64,000 nucleotides of DNA from Puccinia triticina (taxonomy: Eukaryota; Basidiomycota; Pucciniomycetes; Pucciniales; Pucciniaceae): assembly GCF_026914185.1 (NCBI RefSeq), contig NC_070562.1, positions 3,286,001 to 3,350,000 of the forward strand, read 5' to 3'. Below, in pieces: positions 22,931 through 31,587 of the stretch. The translations under genes were made by a program, and so were the position numbers. Under the pieces are notes generated by a model. The model worked only from the letters and a program-made list of their open reading frames with translations, was not told the origin of the DNA and did not search any database. The number at the start of each line of letters is the position of its first letter. The stretch's first letter is position 1.

Positions 22931-23162
22931 GACAAAGCTCCAGATATGTATTTATGTATGCACTCACATTAGGGCGGCTGAAGTGCACGACTTGGTCAGC
23001 AGAGGCCTCAATAGAAGCGAGCCAATCTAAAAGTTCAGCAGTCAATTCCGAGCATAACTGTGGCGATTACCGGAGATCTTGAGAGACATGGCCAACGCTA
23101 GCCAACACCTTTAAAAGACTTTCTTTTGCGACACGGCGGAGCTCAGCTGGGATGGAATGGTA
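22931..23162 (-). pseudogene. Possible gene fragment with helical coding-like exons beside a hAT insertion
   Basis: On the minus strand a stretch reads as amphipathic helices: IPAELRRVAKESLLKVLASV, then a short gap with a GT...AG-like boundary, then CSELTAELLDWLASIEASAD, ending at a good donor (GTGAGTGC). Further downstream a piece reads LLQEVLASKLADKRPTI. I could not join the pieces into one frame. Upstream, the 959-bp hAT element (23185-24143) sits within about 25 bp, and an in-frame stop precedes the exon. Most likely a decayed, transposon-interrupted gene; protein family unknown. Confidence 0.3.
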
Positions 23163-23184
23163 GAAGATGAGTCCCGGGAATCAG

Positions 23185-24143
23185 AGGACCCTGGCAACCC
23201 CCTAAAAATGGGTGGCACCAAAATGTATGAATTTCCCGGCCAAATTGCAAAATGGTACGCATGGAAAATGTATGAATGGCCTTTTTTGCCATTAAGGGTG
23301 GGTACCTCAAATTTATAAAATTTTCCTCAGAGAAGGGAGGGTAGTAACCAGAAATGTATGAATTTATGAGGGGAACACAACTGCTCTCTCTCTCCACCCC
23401 CCCCCCCCCCCCCCCCCCCCCCTCAGCTTGTAATCACGAGTTCCAACAACGGTGAACATCAGCTAAACCATGACTTGATGATTGAGCTGCACAAGAAACA
23501 CAATACAGAAAATCAACACCACAATTCTGGAAACAAGAAAAGAAAACAGAAGAATTTTCTTATAGCTGCTCCAACCCAATCTAAATCACACCTGGATAAA
23601 GCACCTCAGCCAAGTGAATGTAGCAAGCTGGTTGCTCTAGTACTTAAGGAAAACATGTTGCAACAATCTTTGATTGCCAGAATGCATTGGTGGAACATTC
23701 AGGTTCAATTCAAGCTATCTGATGTGCGGAACACATCAACACATGTTGATGTGAATGCCCAGCTGCGTGTCCAAGGTGGCACCATCTCCAAAACAAACCA
23801 ATTGATCTTTGGTAAATATGTGGTAATAATAAAGGACAAGGTAGGTTGTTATACAAACTCTCTGTCCTTGTTTTTTTCTTTTTTGAAATTGACTTGAATT
23901 ATTTCAGAAAATGTATATTGGAAAAATCTTGAGCTATGAGAAATGGCTAGCTGCAAAAACAAAAAAACAGGCTTTGCGCCCCTGTCTGCAAAAATAATGA
24001 CAGGCATGAAAAATGTATGAAAATTTTGGAAATCCTCTGAGGGTACGCACAAAACGTGTATGAATGGGCTCTGCAAATGTATGAATTTTTGCAAATTTGC
24101 ATATTTTTGGTGCCGCCCATTTATAGGGGGTTGCCAGGGTCCT
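23185..24143. mobile_element. hAT-type non-autonomous element (959 bp)
   Basis: Flanked by the 8-bp duplication GGAATCAG (23177-23184 and 24144-24151). The TIRs begin AGGACCCTGGCAACCCCCTA, continue through GGTGGCACCAAAA, and have the matching inverse at 24100-24143. Subterminal regions repeat the motif AAATGTATGAAT several times in both orientations. A poly-C run (about 23395-23422) and a 140-codon ORF at 23475-23897 lie inside; the ORF shows no transposase motif. Confidence 0.85.
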
Positions 24144-24151
24144 GGAATCAG

Positions 24152-24561
24152 CCTTGTGGTTTTCAATTGCTGGAGCTTGTATGACTTGGTCAACAAGGTT
24201 GAAAAAGTGAACTGCTGCGGACTTTGGCCCACCAGGTTGTCCTGGAAAATTTTGGGGGGACAGCTTTGAATGATTTTTGAAAATCATTGGAATATCCTTG
24301 GGTGGGGAACCCTGAGGATGGCACTCGAATATCCTCTGAATGCCCTTTGAAAGAAATTTGGCCGAGCTGGTTTCTCCACCAAAGGCCTTTCGAAGGGCAA
24401 TCGGAGTTGAACTCCAAAGAGATGATTCAGTGAAACCCGCTGGTTGGGCGGGTTTTTTCCGGATAAATTTGTACTTTCAAAAGTCATCCGAAGTTTTTCC
24501 CAAAAATTGGGAAAATGGAGGACTTCCCGTGCGATCTGGGACTCTCGCAGATGTCAATATA
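24152..24561. repeat. Outer repeat arm, left part
   Basis: Contains motifs (TTTCGAAGGGCAATCGG, CAAAAGTCATCCGAAG, TGGAGGACTTCCCGT) that recur inverted at 30350-30460. Together they look like the decayed inverted arms of an older element into which the Tc1-type transposon and its neighbour inserted. Confidence 0.5.
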
Positions 24562-24905
24562 CTGTAATTACGAAAAAGCTTGTCCCTGCCCGGGACAGAG
24601 CTCCAAATATTTGGAACAAAATATTCAGACTTCCACCCAGTACGGCGGAAGTTTTGGAAGATACACAAGTGCACAGCACTTGACGTGCTGGCCTCTTCCA
24701 GATCAGTACGCCTGTACCTCTGCGCCTCCCTCTGTCGTCGCTCCGGTCCGGCCAGCCACCCAGTATGACCAGTCCATATCACCCCCCCCTCACCCACTGA
24801 AACCTGTTCTGGCACACCCAATCGATCAATATTCTGTTTGCCAAATACCAATCCGTCACAAAAAAACCCCCTCAGGAACACTCAATCAGTTTTCTTAACT
24901 CAACC

Positions 24906-25904
24906 ATGTCTGCCCCCAACCAAATCCTTGTTGCTGAAACGCAGTTTGAACAGCTCGAACGGGACCAAGCTGATCCGTGGGATATTCCCACTCAATTCCG
25001 GATGGGCCAGCTCAATGACGCCATGCCAGGTGACCCTGCCCCCCCTCTGGCCCTCGGAAGCGCTCCAAGCCCAGCCAGCCATCCTGCGCCGCCGCAGGCC
25101 AACGTTGGAGCTCGAACCGTAGCCGGCCGCCAACACCTCGGGCCCGCCCAGGATGTGATCTGTGCGCCGGTCACCAATCCCCCCGAGGCGAGTCCCTCAT
25201 CTGAGGCTTCAGTTCCCCTCAGACGACCCCGGGCTCGTACTTCATCGCCATTTACCCGGATGTTTCGTTTGATGAGTCAGGCCCGACAAGACGCAGAGGC
25301 ACCCAACCATGCGGACGTAGGAGGACTTGAAACCGGTTCCTCCACAGCCTCATCTATTGCCGCTTTGATCGAGCACATCCGTGGAGGGAACCATCCCGCT
25401 CAAGCCCCGTCATCCCCTGAAATCGTAGTCATGGGGAATGCACGTTGCACGCTCGCCGGACCCCGGAGAACTATCACGCCTATCAACTTGGCCCGCTTGG
25501 GTTGCCTGAACCTCGGTGCAGACTCCACCCCAGGTACCCCTGATTCGACGAATTCTTGGATAAGCAGTTCAGCCCCCCCCCGCGAGGCCGCAGCGAACGC
25601 TATGGCTTTCTTCTTACGGCACTGTCAGATCCCGGCCGAGGATTTCCACACCCGGTGGTTAATCCAGGATCAAAACATCACTTTGTGGTCCTACTTTTTA
25701 CGCAGTTTGGAGGCCAACTTGACCCGACTTGGTTTCAAAGCCGGCCCCGCCCGACTCATCTGCAATGGTGCCCGGCTCCTTCAGCAAGTTAGCGAGGAAG
25801 AAGATCGGGCTGATCCAGATTGCAGCGGTGCCGCAAGCAACCCACCCGCGGACAACTCTGACAAGGCACCGGGGTCCAACATGGTTGATGCTGATGCCCC
25901 ATAG
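24906..25904 (+). CDS. Accessory ORF of the Tc1-type transposon, C-terminal SAM-like helical domain (332 aa)
   Basis: Uninterrupted frame from ATG 24906, inside the transposon 150 bp after the left TIR. Residues 1-215 are Pro/Ala/Ser-rich and disordered, with an Arg-rich patch near 103-120 (PLRRPRARTSS). Residues about 225-310 look folded: a helix with AMAFFLRHCQIP, a polar link with WLIQDQNITLW, then FLRSLEANLTRLGFKAGPAR and a final helix. This hydrophobic spacing resembles a sterile alpha motif (SAM) domain, a protein-protein interaction module. No DNA-binding zinc motif or catalytic site is visible. It could be a regulator or partner of the transposase, or a captured host gene. GC and codon use are as in a living gene, with no internal stop. 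Confidence 0.6.
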   Translation: MSAPNQILVAETQFEQLERDQADPWDIPTQFRMGQLNDAMPGDPAPPLALGSAPSPASHPAPPQANVGARTVAGRQHLGPAQDVICAPVTNPPEASPSSEASVPLRRPRARTSSPFTRMFRLMSQARQDAEAPNHADVGGLETGSSTASSIAALIEHIRGGNHPAQAPSSPEIVVMGNARCTLAGPRRTITPINLARLGCLNLGADSTPGTPDSTNSWISSSAPPREAAANAMAFFLRHCQIPAEDFHTRWLIQDQNITLWSYFLRSLEANLTRLGFKAGPARLICNGARLLQQVSEEEDRADPDCSGAASNPPADNSDKAPGSNMVDADAP

Positions 25905-26037
25905 GTAACCCCCAGCATGCCTCAATCCCACCACTGTTGCCCATGTCTGTTGGGCATCCAATTTATGCCCTCCCTTGTTTCTCTCTCAAAGTAACTCGAG
26001 TACCATGTTAGCAAGTTGATCATCATTTCCTTGCTTC

Positions 26038-26068
26038 GTGATTGGGACGTCCGTGACGTCCCAATCAC
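26038..26068. repeat. Perfect 14-bp-arm palindrome after the accessory ORF
   Basis: Arms GTGATTGGGACGTC and GACGTCCCAATCAC enclose the 3-bp loop CGT. It lies 133 bp after the accessory ORF stop codon, between the two convergent genes of the transposon. It could act in RNA 3' end formation or as a protein-binding palindrome. Confidence 0.85.
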
Positions 26069-26280
26069 AAAGGGTCCCATTATAATTTGTTATTGTTTGC
26101 CGAGTGGCAGCAAGAACTGGGGGCGCTTCATCAGATCCACGCTCCCCCAAGAGATGCTATGAGGCCTCGGGGACATGACGGGCTCATTCCCAGTGGTCAG
26201 GAAGCCCGGGTCTTTGCGAGTTGTCACACAGGAGAGGATGGCATCAATTGGGCATAGACATTCTATCGGCCGAGAGGACC

Positions 26281-26510
26281 TGAAGTCCTTTTGGACAATA
26301 GAACCGCTTGCGCGCTGAGAGGCCAAGCGAGGACTTGGCGAGATGAAGACCTCACCAATTCCAAGTCCAGAGAGGAACCCTGGGGCCAGAAGGGAAGTCA
26401 TGACGACTTATGAAGTCCTTTCGGACGATAGGACCGCTTGCGTGCTGAGAGGCCAAGCGAGGACTTGGCAAGATGAAGACCTCACCAAGTCCAGAGAGGA
26501 AACCTGGAAC
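26281..26510 (+). repeat. Direct repeat, 130-bp period, between the convergent transposon genes
   Basis: The block beginning TGAAGTCCTTTTGGACAATA (26281) recurs at 26411 as TGAAGTCCTTTCGGACGATA. The similarity continues through the GAGAGGCCAAGCGAGGACTT stretch. Two imperfect tandem copies are present. Confidence 0.8.
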
Positions 26511-27767
26511 CATGGACTTGGAGTCATGAAGAGCTCACAACCTGAGGGGGCCAGAAGCAAAGACATGACGACTTATAGGTCTTGGCCCTTCAGACAGAGG
26601 GGACTTTGGAACTTGGAGCCTTAAAGGGCTCAGGGATATGGATGACCCGCGGCGGTCCTCCAAATCAGGAAGATTGAACAGTATTTAATAAAGTGAGTCT
26701 CAAAGGACCCAGTGGGGGAACACCAGTCATTTATTGCTAAGACATATGAAACATGTTACAATCAGACACTCAGATAAGAGAAAGTTGAGGGGTGAGGGGA
26801 TTACATGTACCCGCAGTTGCGGAAGAGGGATTGTATAAGCTCCGGTGTGACCAAGTCGGAGACAAAATCCTTGACGATCGTGGTGTCGTCATTTGTTCCA
26901 GTGAGCACCTGGGCTTGCTTGAGGTGGTTCTTCACGACCGCAAAAGTTTTCTCGATGGGGTTGAAATCAGGGCTGTAAGGGGGCAGATATAGGTGGAGCA
27001 TGTTGCGACGTTTGAACAAGTGAGCGACTTGGCCGCGGTGATGGACCTGGCAGTTGTCCATTACGACGACGCTCCTGGGGCCTGGGAAGGGATTCATGAA
27101 AGGAAACTGAACTGCCACTCTGTCAGTATGAGTCCTCAGTGTTACCATTTGAGTGTGGAACACTTACTAAGACTTCATCAAGGAAGTATTCAAAGTCATT
27201 TCTTTGAATACCTCCTTGCTGGCACATAACACCTATGAGTCCTTTGGTTGACACCCCAGGGAGAAGCGTGAACCGAGGGCCTTGAAACTCCCGACAAACT
27301 CGTTTTGTAGGCCTACCTCGAACCCCCTGTCCGAATCGCCGGTGCTGGGTGGCAATACAAATGGAGGACTCATCTGATAGATAGATAAACAGGGTCAGTG
27401 AACACAATCGTTTGCAGGGCACTATGCGGATATAACAAACATCAAACTTACCGACGAAGACAAGATACTCAGGTGGCATGTCGGCGATCCTGATGGTCCA
27501 TCTTGCTCGCTTCACCGAGTCCTGAGATGGGCTAACGTGTTGCGCAACCTTGAGCGTCAGGCCAAGTCGACGTCGGAGGTCATCGTGGATGGTTGATATG
27601 GCATACAGCTCCCACCTGTGTCAATCCAATTCTTCCGCTTTAAACCAAAGATAAATTCACCATTATCTTCGGTTTGGAACCAATGGGAGGGCGGAGCTGG
27701 ATGGAGCTGATTGGAGCTGGCCTGGGTAATAAATTCCCCCAAACAGCCCCATGCAGAAAATGTTTCA

Positions 27768-27842
27768 TAGCCTAGTGGTTTGCAGCTCTGCTGCAAACCT
27801 GGTAATAGGCAGGTTGCTGGTTCAATCCCCCCTGTCCCCATC
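27768..27842 (+). other. tRNA-like sequence (Pol III A/B box-like) inside the nested element
   Basis: An A-box-like TAGCCTAGTGG lies 40-45 bp before a B-box-like GGTTCAATCC. A possible anticodon-arm stem (TTTGCAG/CTGCAAA) is between them. The acceptor stem is poor, so it is not a working tRNA gene; a SINE-like origin or a tRNA relic is likely. Confidence 0.5.
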
Positions 27843-27881
27843 CCCCATTTGGGGGATAGGGGGCAGGTTTTTGGGGGCAGG

Positions 27882-27953
27882 TTTAGGGGTTAGGGGTTAG
27901 GGATTAGGGGTTAGGGGTTAGGGGTTAGGGGTTAGGGATTAGGGGTTAGGGGG
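27882..27953 (+). repeat. Interstitial telomere-like heptamer array
   Basis: About ten units of TTAGGGG/TTAGGGA in a row. This differs from the usual fungal TTAGGG by one base per unit. It lies inside the MULE-like element, not at a chromosome end. Confidence 0.85.
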
Positions 27954-29289
27954 GATATGAAAAAAAAACTTGGGCAATACTGGTCAGAAGCGTGTGGTAA
28001 CCTTGTTTTCCGCGGTTCTGACACAGCTCCATCCAGCTCCGCCCTCCCATCGGTTCCAAACCAAAGATAATGGCGAATTTATCTTTGGTTTAAAGCCGAT
28101 GGATTGAATAGCCATGTCTCACAGCTCCCCCGAGGACTCGAGCACCACCTTCTGTATCTCGTCAAGATACAACGTTGGGTCCACACCGATAATATCCAAG
28201 ATGAAGTCCCGCTCTTCGACGGAGATTGCAAGCGGGCGGCCACAAGGTTTGTATAGCGAGGCGTCTCGGACCACCGAGTGTGTTTGAATGAACATGTTCT
28301 TCCAGCGGCTCAGGGATTTGGAGGATATATTCTCATCAACTATAGCGTTGATGTTGTCGCGGGATTTCCCTTGGAGAAGGAGTTTCACCACAATCGTCTT
28401 GACCTTGGCGACATACTTCACGTACCCCATGTCCTAATGCATGACATGGAAAAAAAGGTCAGTTTTCTTTGTTGGTATCACTGATGGAATGCGAGACAGT
28501 GTGGACTTACTGGGGTGCCCGGAAGATGATTGATACCTGAGAGGTCGAGTGTGGACTGGATTCAAAGGTGGTTGAGGGGCCCGGAAAAACAAGGTGGGCA
28601 ACCGAGGTGGGGGGTGGGGAATTCGGGATGGGGGGAATCAGGATGTGGGGGGGGAGGAATCCTGTCGGGCGGCCGGACCGGAGCAATGACGGAGGGAGGC
28701 GCAGAGGTACAGGCGTACTGATCTGGAAGAGGCCAGCACGTCAAGTGCTGTGCACTTGTGTATCTTCCAAAACTTCCGCCGTACTGGGCGGAAGTCTGAA
28801 TATTTTGTTCCAAATATTTGGAGCTCTGTCCCGGGCAGGGACAAGCTTTTTCGTAATTACAGTAGACCCAAAAAGTCTACACCACGGGCGCAATTCACCG
28901 ATGGGACAATGTTCTCCCACCAGTTTGCCTTTGGAGGGGCCGCCTGCACCGGCTTCCGTTAAAATATGGCACTCATGTCATTCTGATGAACGTTGGGCCC
29001 ACCAGACCGTTGGTTTATCGGTGGGACCGCGGTTTGCAATCGGTTGGGCGGGGCGTCTGAGCGTGCAAAAGGGGGAGACACCTTGGGACCGAGGCAAGGT
29101 GGTATGCTGGTCCCCGCAGGGAAACACTGATGACGAGGGGCAGAGGGCATGGTGCAATCAGAAAGCACCATGCACACACTGCGGGCATCTCGATGTCGCT
29201 GCGGACCGCAGCAACATCTGATGATTCAGTGGGGATTGGAACCCCGCGCGGCAAGTATTGCAGCAACACTTGGCCGGCTGTCCATCAGC

Positions 29290-29880
29290 TGGCCACCGGG
29301 GTATGTACACACAACGCACCTCTCGATGGCCGGCACAACAACCGGTCACCGAGAGGAGTACACACTCCTCTTGATGGCTGGCCCAAGGACCGGCCATCAG
29401 GAGGAGTCCTTGTGCCGGCCGTTGAGAGTTGTCCACACTCCTCTCGATGACCAGCATAACAACTGGTCATTGGAAGGAGGAGTCCACACTCCTCTTGATG
29501 ACCAGCACAAGGACCGGTCATCGGGAGGAGGAATACATACTCCTCTCAATGCCAACACAGGCTGGCATCGAGAGGAGTACATGCACCTTGATGCCTGGTC
29601 TGTGCCATCCATCGAGGGAAGTGTGTATGTACTCCTCCCAATGACCGGGCCTTGGGCCAGCCATCAAGAGGAGTGCGTACTCCTCTCGGTGACTGGTCGT
29701 TGTGCCGGCCATCGAGAGGTGTCTGTACTCCTCTTGACGCCGGTGTGTGCTGGCATCAAGAGGAGTGTGGACTCCTCCTGATGACCGGTCCATGAGCTGG
29801 TCACCAAGAGGAGTGAGAGGAGTGTGTAATCCTCTTGATGGCCGGCACAAGGACCAGTCATCGAGAGGTTGTTATGTATT
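29290..29880. repeat. Minisatellite of alternating inverted units
   Basis: About fifteen diverged copies of a unit built from CTCCTCTCGATGACCGGC and its inverse. Related pieces occur at 10330-10480, 46216-46310 and 47037-47118. Confidence 0.75.
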
Positions 29881-30009
29881 GGTGGCCGGCTGTCCAAAGG
29901 CAAATCGATCAGCCAGCCAGATGTCGCTGCAGCTGACGCTGCATTCTGATATGCAGCGTCATGATGTCGCTGCGGCCCGCAGCAACAGCGAGATGCCCGC
30001 AGTGACAAT

Positions 30010-30085
30010 TGGTTGGAGTGCACACCCGGAATTGCAGCCTATGTAGGTCCCCAGGAAGGTCCTGGGTTCGATTCCTGGGGTCAGA
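30010..30085 (+). other. tRNA-like sequence with strong B box
   Basis: GGTTCGATTCC (30063-30073) sits in a 5-bp stem context (CCTGG/CCAGG type), preceded by GGTTGGAGTGCAC, a weak A-box-like stretch. It cannot be folded into a full cloverleaf, so it is a relic or the head of a SINE-like sequence. Confidence 0.4.
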
Positions 30086-30290
30086 GTCTTCATCAAGACA
30101 CCAAATGTTGTCTTTGCGTTGAAAACTCGTCTGCACAACGGATTATTTCCATCCGTTGTTGCAGCGGTCAGACCTCCGCATGCTCGACGGGTCGCTTGAC
30201 ATAGACGATGCAGGCCCGTTGGGAACATGTCTGCTGAACCAGACCGTTGTAACAACGGTCTGGGATGTCAGAAACAGGCCCGGTGGTGTA

Positions 30291-30470
30291 GATTTTCGCA
30301 GGGAAATCTAGCTTTTTGGGGTCCAGATCACTTCTGGGAGACCCGCAGATTCCGACGGGAAGTCCTCCAATCTTCGGATGACTTTTGAAAACTACTCGAG
30401 CAAGGGCACTTCGATGGTTTTTCGAATGTAACCGCTCCCTTCGAAGGTCACCCGAAGGAAAACCTTAAAA
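30291..30470. repeat. Outer repeat, right part
   Basis: Continues the repeat core of 21229-21318 (GCAGGGAAATCTAGC, GGAAGTCCTCC) and then reads as the inverse of 24470-24530 (CTTCGGATGACTTTTGAAA). Confidence 0.6.
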
Positions 30471-31587
30471 GTGCGTCCGGGGTGTAGCCAATCTCATGAC
30501 TTAAAGGCTGTGGCCTGCTGACCTGAGCTTCTGCATTCAAAAATGTGGTGCCAAAAACATTAGATGACCCACTGTACATGTATCGCTGCCGTCTTTCTCC
30601 GCAGGGGTTTGACTTGATGTCCATATACTTACCTTATCGCTCCTTCTTCCCTTAGCTTGTCTCGCACCTCACATGGCCTCACATCAGCTGCTCTTGAGTC
30701 TCCTCACACTCCTTCCGGACATTCAACCGAGTGCCCACTGTAAAACAAATTGCACAAAACCATAGACCCTTCCGAGGGTTGGATCCATCGTACTCGGATT
30801 CTTTCGAACCGTGGTGAGCTTCTCTGATTATCCTTCCTCCATGCCTACATAGAAACTATGTGTGTCCCTCCTGCCTCTTGTTATCATTCTACAACCTCCC
30901 ATCCGCCCATGCCAAGCCGGCCCAGGCCGGCCCAAGGCTCGCTGCGAATCTCAGCTCCCAAGAAAAGAGATTGTGTTTCCTTCCGGTGGATTGTCCATCA
31001 CATGCTTGCCAGGTTTACTAGATTTCTCTCATTGGAAGCCAATCCGTTTTTCCGACTCTGCCCACCTTCGCTCAGGGTTACCGCGGATTCGACAACAACC
31101 ACCTTCTGGACTGGTCTGTCGTCACCCCCTCTGTCGTCACTTCCCTCTTGATCTTGCATACCCGTTCAATCGCTGGATTAGATCGCCCATGTTTATCGGC
31201 CCGATTGAGGGTACAGCTTAATTATCTATGTGCTGATTGCCTTGGAATTGCTCTTTTCGCCTGCCCATCCATCCCCTTTTTTTTCTGTCTTGCCGCTCTG
31301 ACCCTGGCCCCTATCTACGAAACGCCGTCATAAATATATAAACAGCAATTCCATAGGAGGGCGGCCCTACCCCTTCCAAGCACCAACTCTCGAGTGCAAG
31401 TTTCATTGGAAAATTCCCTCGATTAAATTCACAACAGAACACCACCTTAGTCTAACCCCCAGACTCAGAACACTAACACTCACTCACCTCACATCAGACC
31501 ATATCATAAGCTCAGATTGCAAGATCCACGTCAAGTTCCATATCCATTCAGCGTAACCTCAAGTGTCTTCACATCCGACTCGACAGC
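30471..31587. other. 5' flank of the hydrolase gene, no other gene seen
   Basis: Open frames at 30858-31333 are short and overlapping, without domains. Some of this may be 5' UTR, possibly spliced. Confidence 0.5.

Larger units (their letters stand above)
27614..28120. mobile_element. 507-bp MULE-like TIR element nested in the transposase gene
   Basis: Flanked by the 9-bp direct repeat ACAGCTCCC (27605-27613, 28121-28129), which is the duplication length of Mutator-like elements. Long TIRs of about 80 bp include GCTTTAAACCAAAGATAAAT, then GGTTTGGAACC and GGGAGGGCGGAGCTGGAT, present inverted at 28025-28100. The inside holds a tRNA-like segment and a telomere-like heptamer array, and no ORF. 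Removal restores the transposase frame exactly. Confidence 0.85.
26801..28430 (-). pseudogene. Tc1-type DDE transposase, interrupted by a TIR element
   Basis: Coding pieces on the minus strand: 28430-28121 (N-terminal helix-turn-helix region, including SRWKNMF), then 27604-27452 after the inserted element, 27373 to about 27168, and about 27117 to 26801. Two GT-AG introns separate the last three pieces. The insertion 27614-28120 splits a continuous frame (the protein would read LESSGEL into YAISTIHDDL) and creates a stop codon at once. The catalytic triad is visible: Asp in VFVDESS, Asp in VVMDNCQVHH and Glu in NPIEKTF. There are 34 residues between the second Asp and Glu (DD34E), with the Tc1/IS630 signature PPYSPDFNPIE. 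The catalytic parts carry no stop. The exact last intron is uncertain. Confidence 0.85.
24562..28862. mobile_element. Tc1/mariner-type DNA transposon with 192-bp TIRs and a second ORF (4301 bp)
   Basis: TIRs 24562-24753 and 28671-28862 begin CTGTAATTACGAAAAAGC and differ at about four positions that I could count. A TA target duplication flanks it (24560-24561, 28863-28864), and the unoccupied TA is preserved in the paralogous repeat at 21227-21228. It carries a DD34E transposase gene on the minus strand (28430-26801, broken by an inserted element) and a convergent plus-strand ORF of unknown function (24906-25904). Long TIRs and an accessory ORF are unusual for Tc1/mariner elements. Close similarity of the TIRs suggests recent movement. 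Confidence 0.9.
28880..30288. mobile_element. TA-flanked TIR element with minisatellite and tRNA-like segment (1409 bp)
   Basis: Ends CACCACGGGC at the left and, reversed, CACCACCGGGCC at the right, flanked by TA (28878-28879, 30289-30290). The paralogous site at 21240-21245 reads straight through (AGTCTAGATTT), which confirms an insertion. The inside is a 590-bp minisatellite of GAGAGGAGT/ACCGGTCATC-type units plus a tRNA-like stretch. ORFs across it reflect the repeats and are not supported as genes. Confidence 0.75.

Noticed and set aside
23475..23897. hAT transposase gene
   Set aside because: The 140-codon ORF has none of the hAT catalytic or dimerisation motifs that I could recognise.
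27557..27841. ORF with GIEPATCLLPG as a protein gene
   Set aside because: Typical antisense translation of a tRNA-like sequence within a TIR element.
27882..27953. Chromosome end
   Set aside because: The telomere-like array is short, heptameric and lies inside a transposable element with normal DNA on both sides.
29130..29850. Several long ORFs on both strands as genes
   Set aside because: They follow the minisatellite units in many frames, as expected from repetitive GC-rich DNA.
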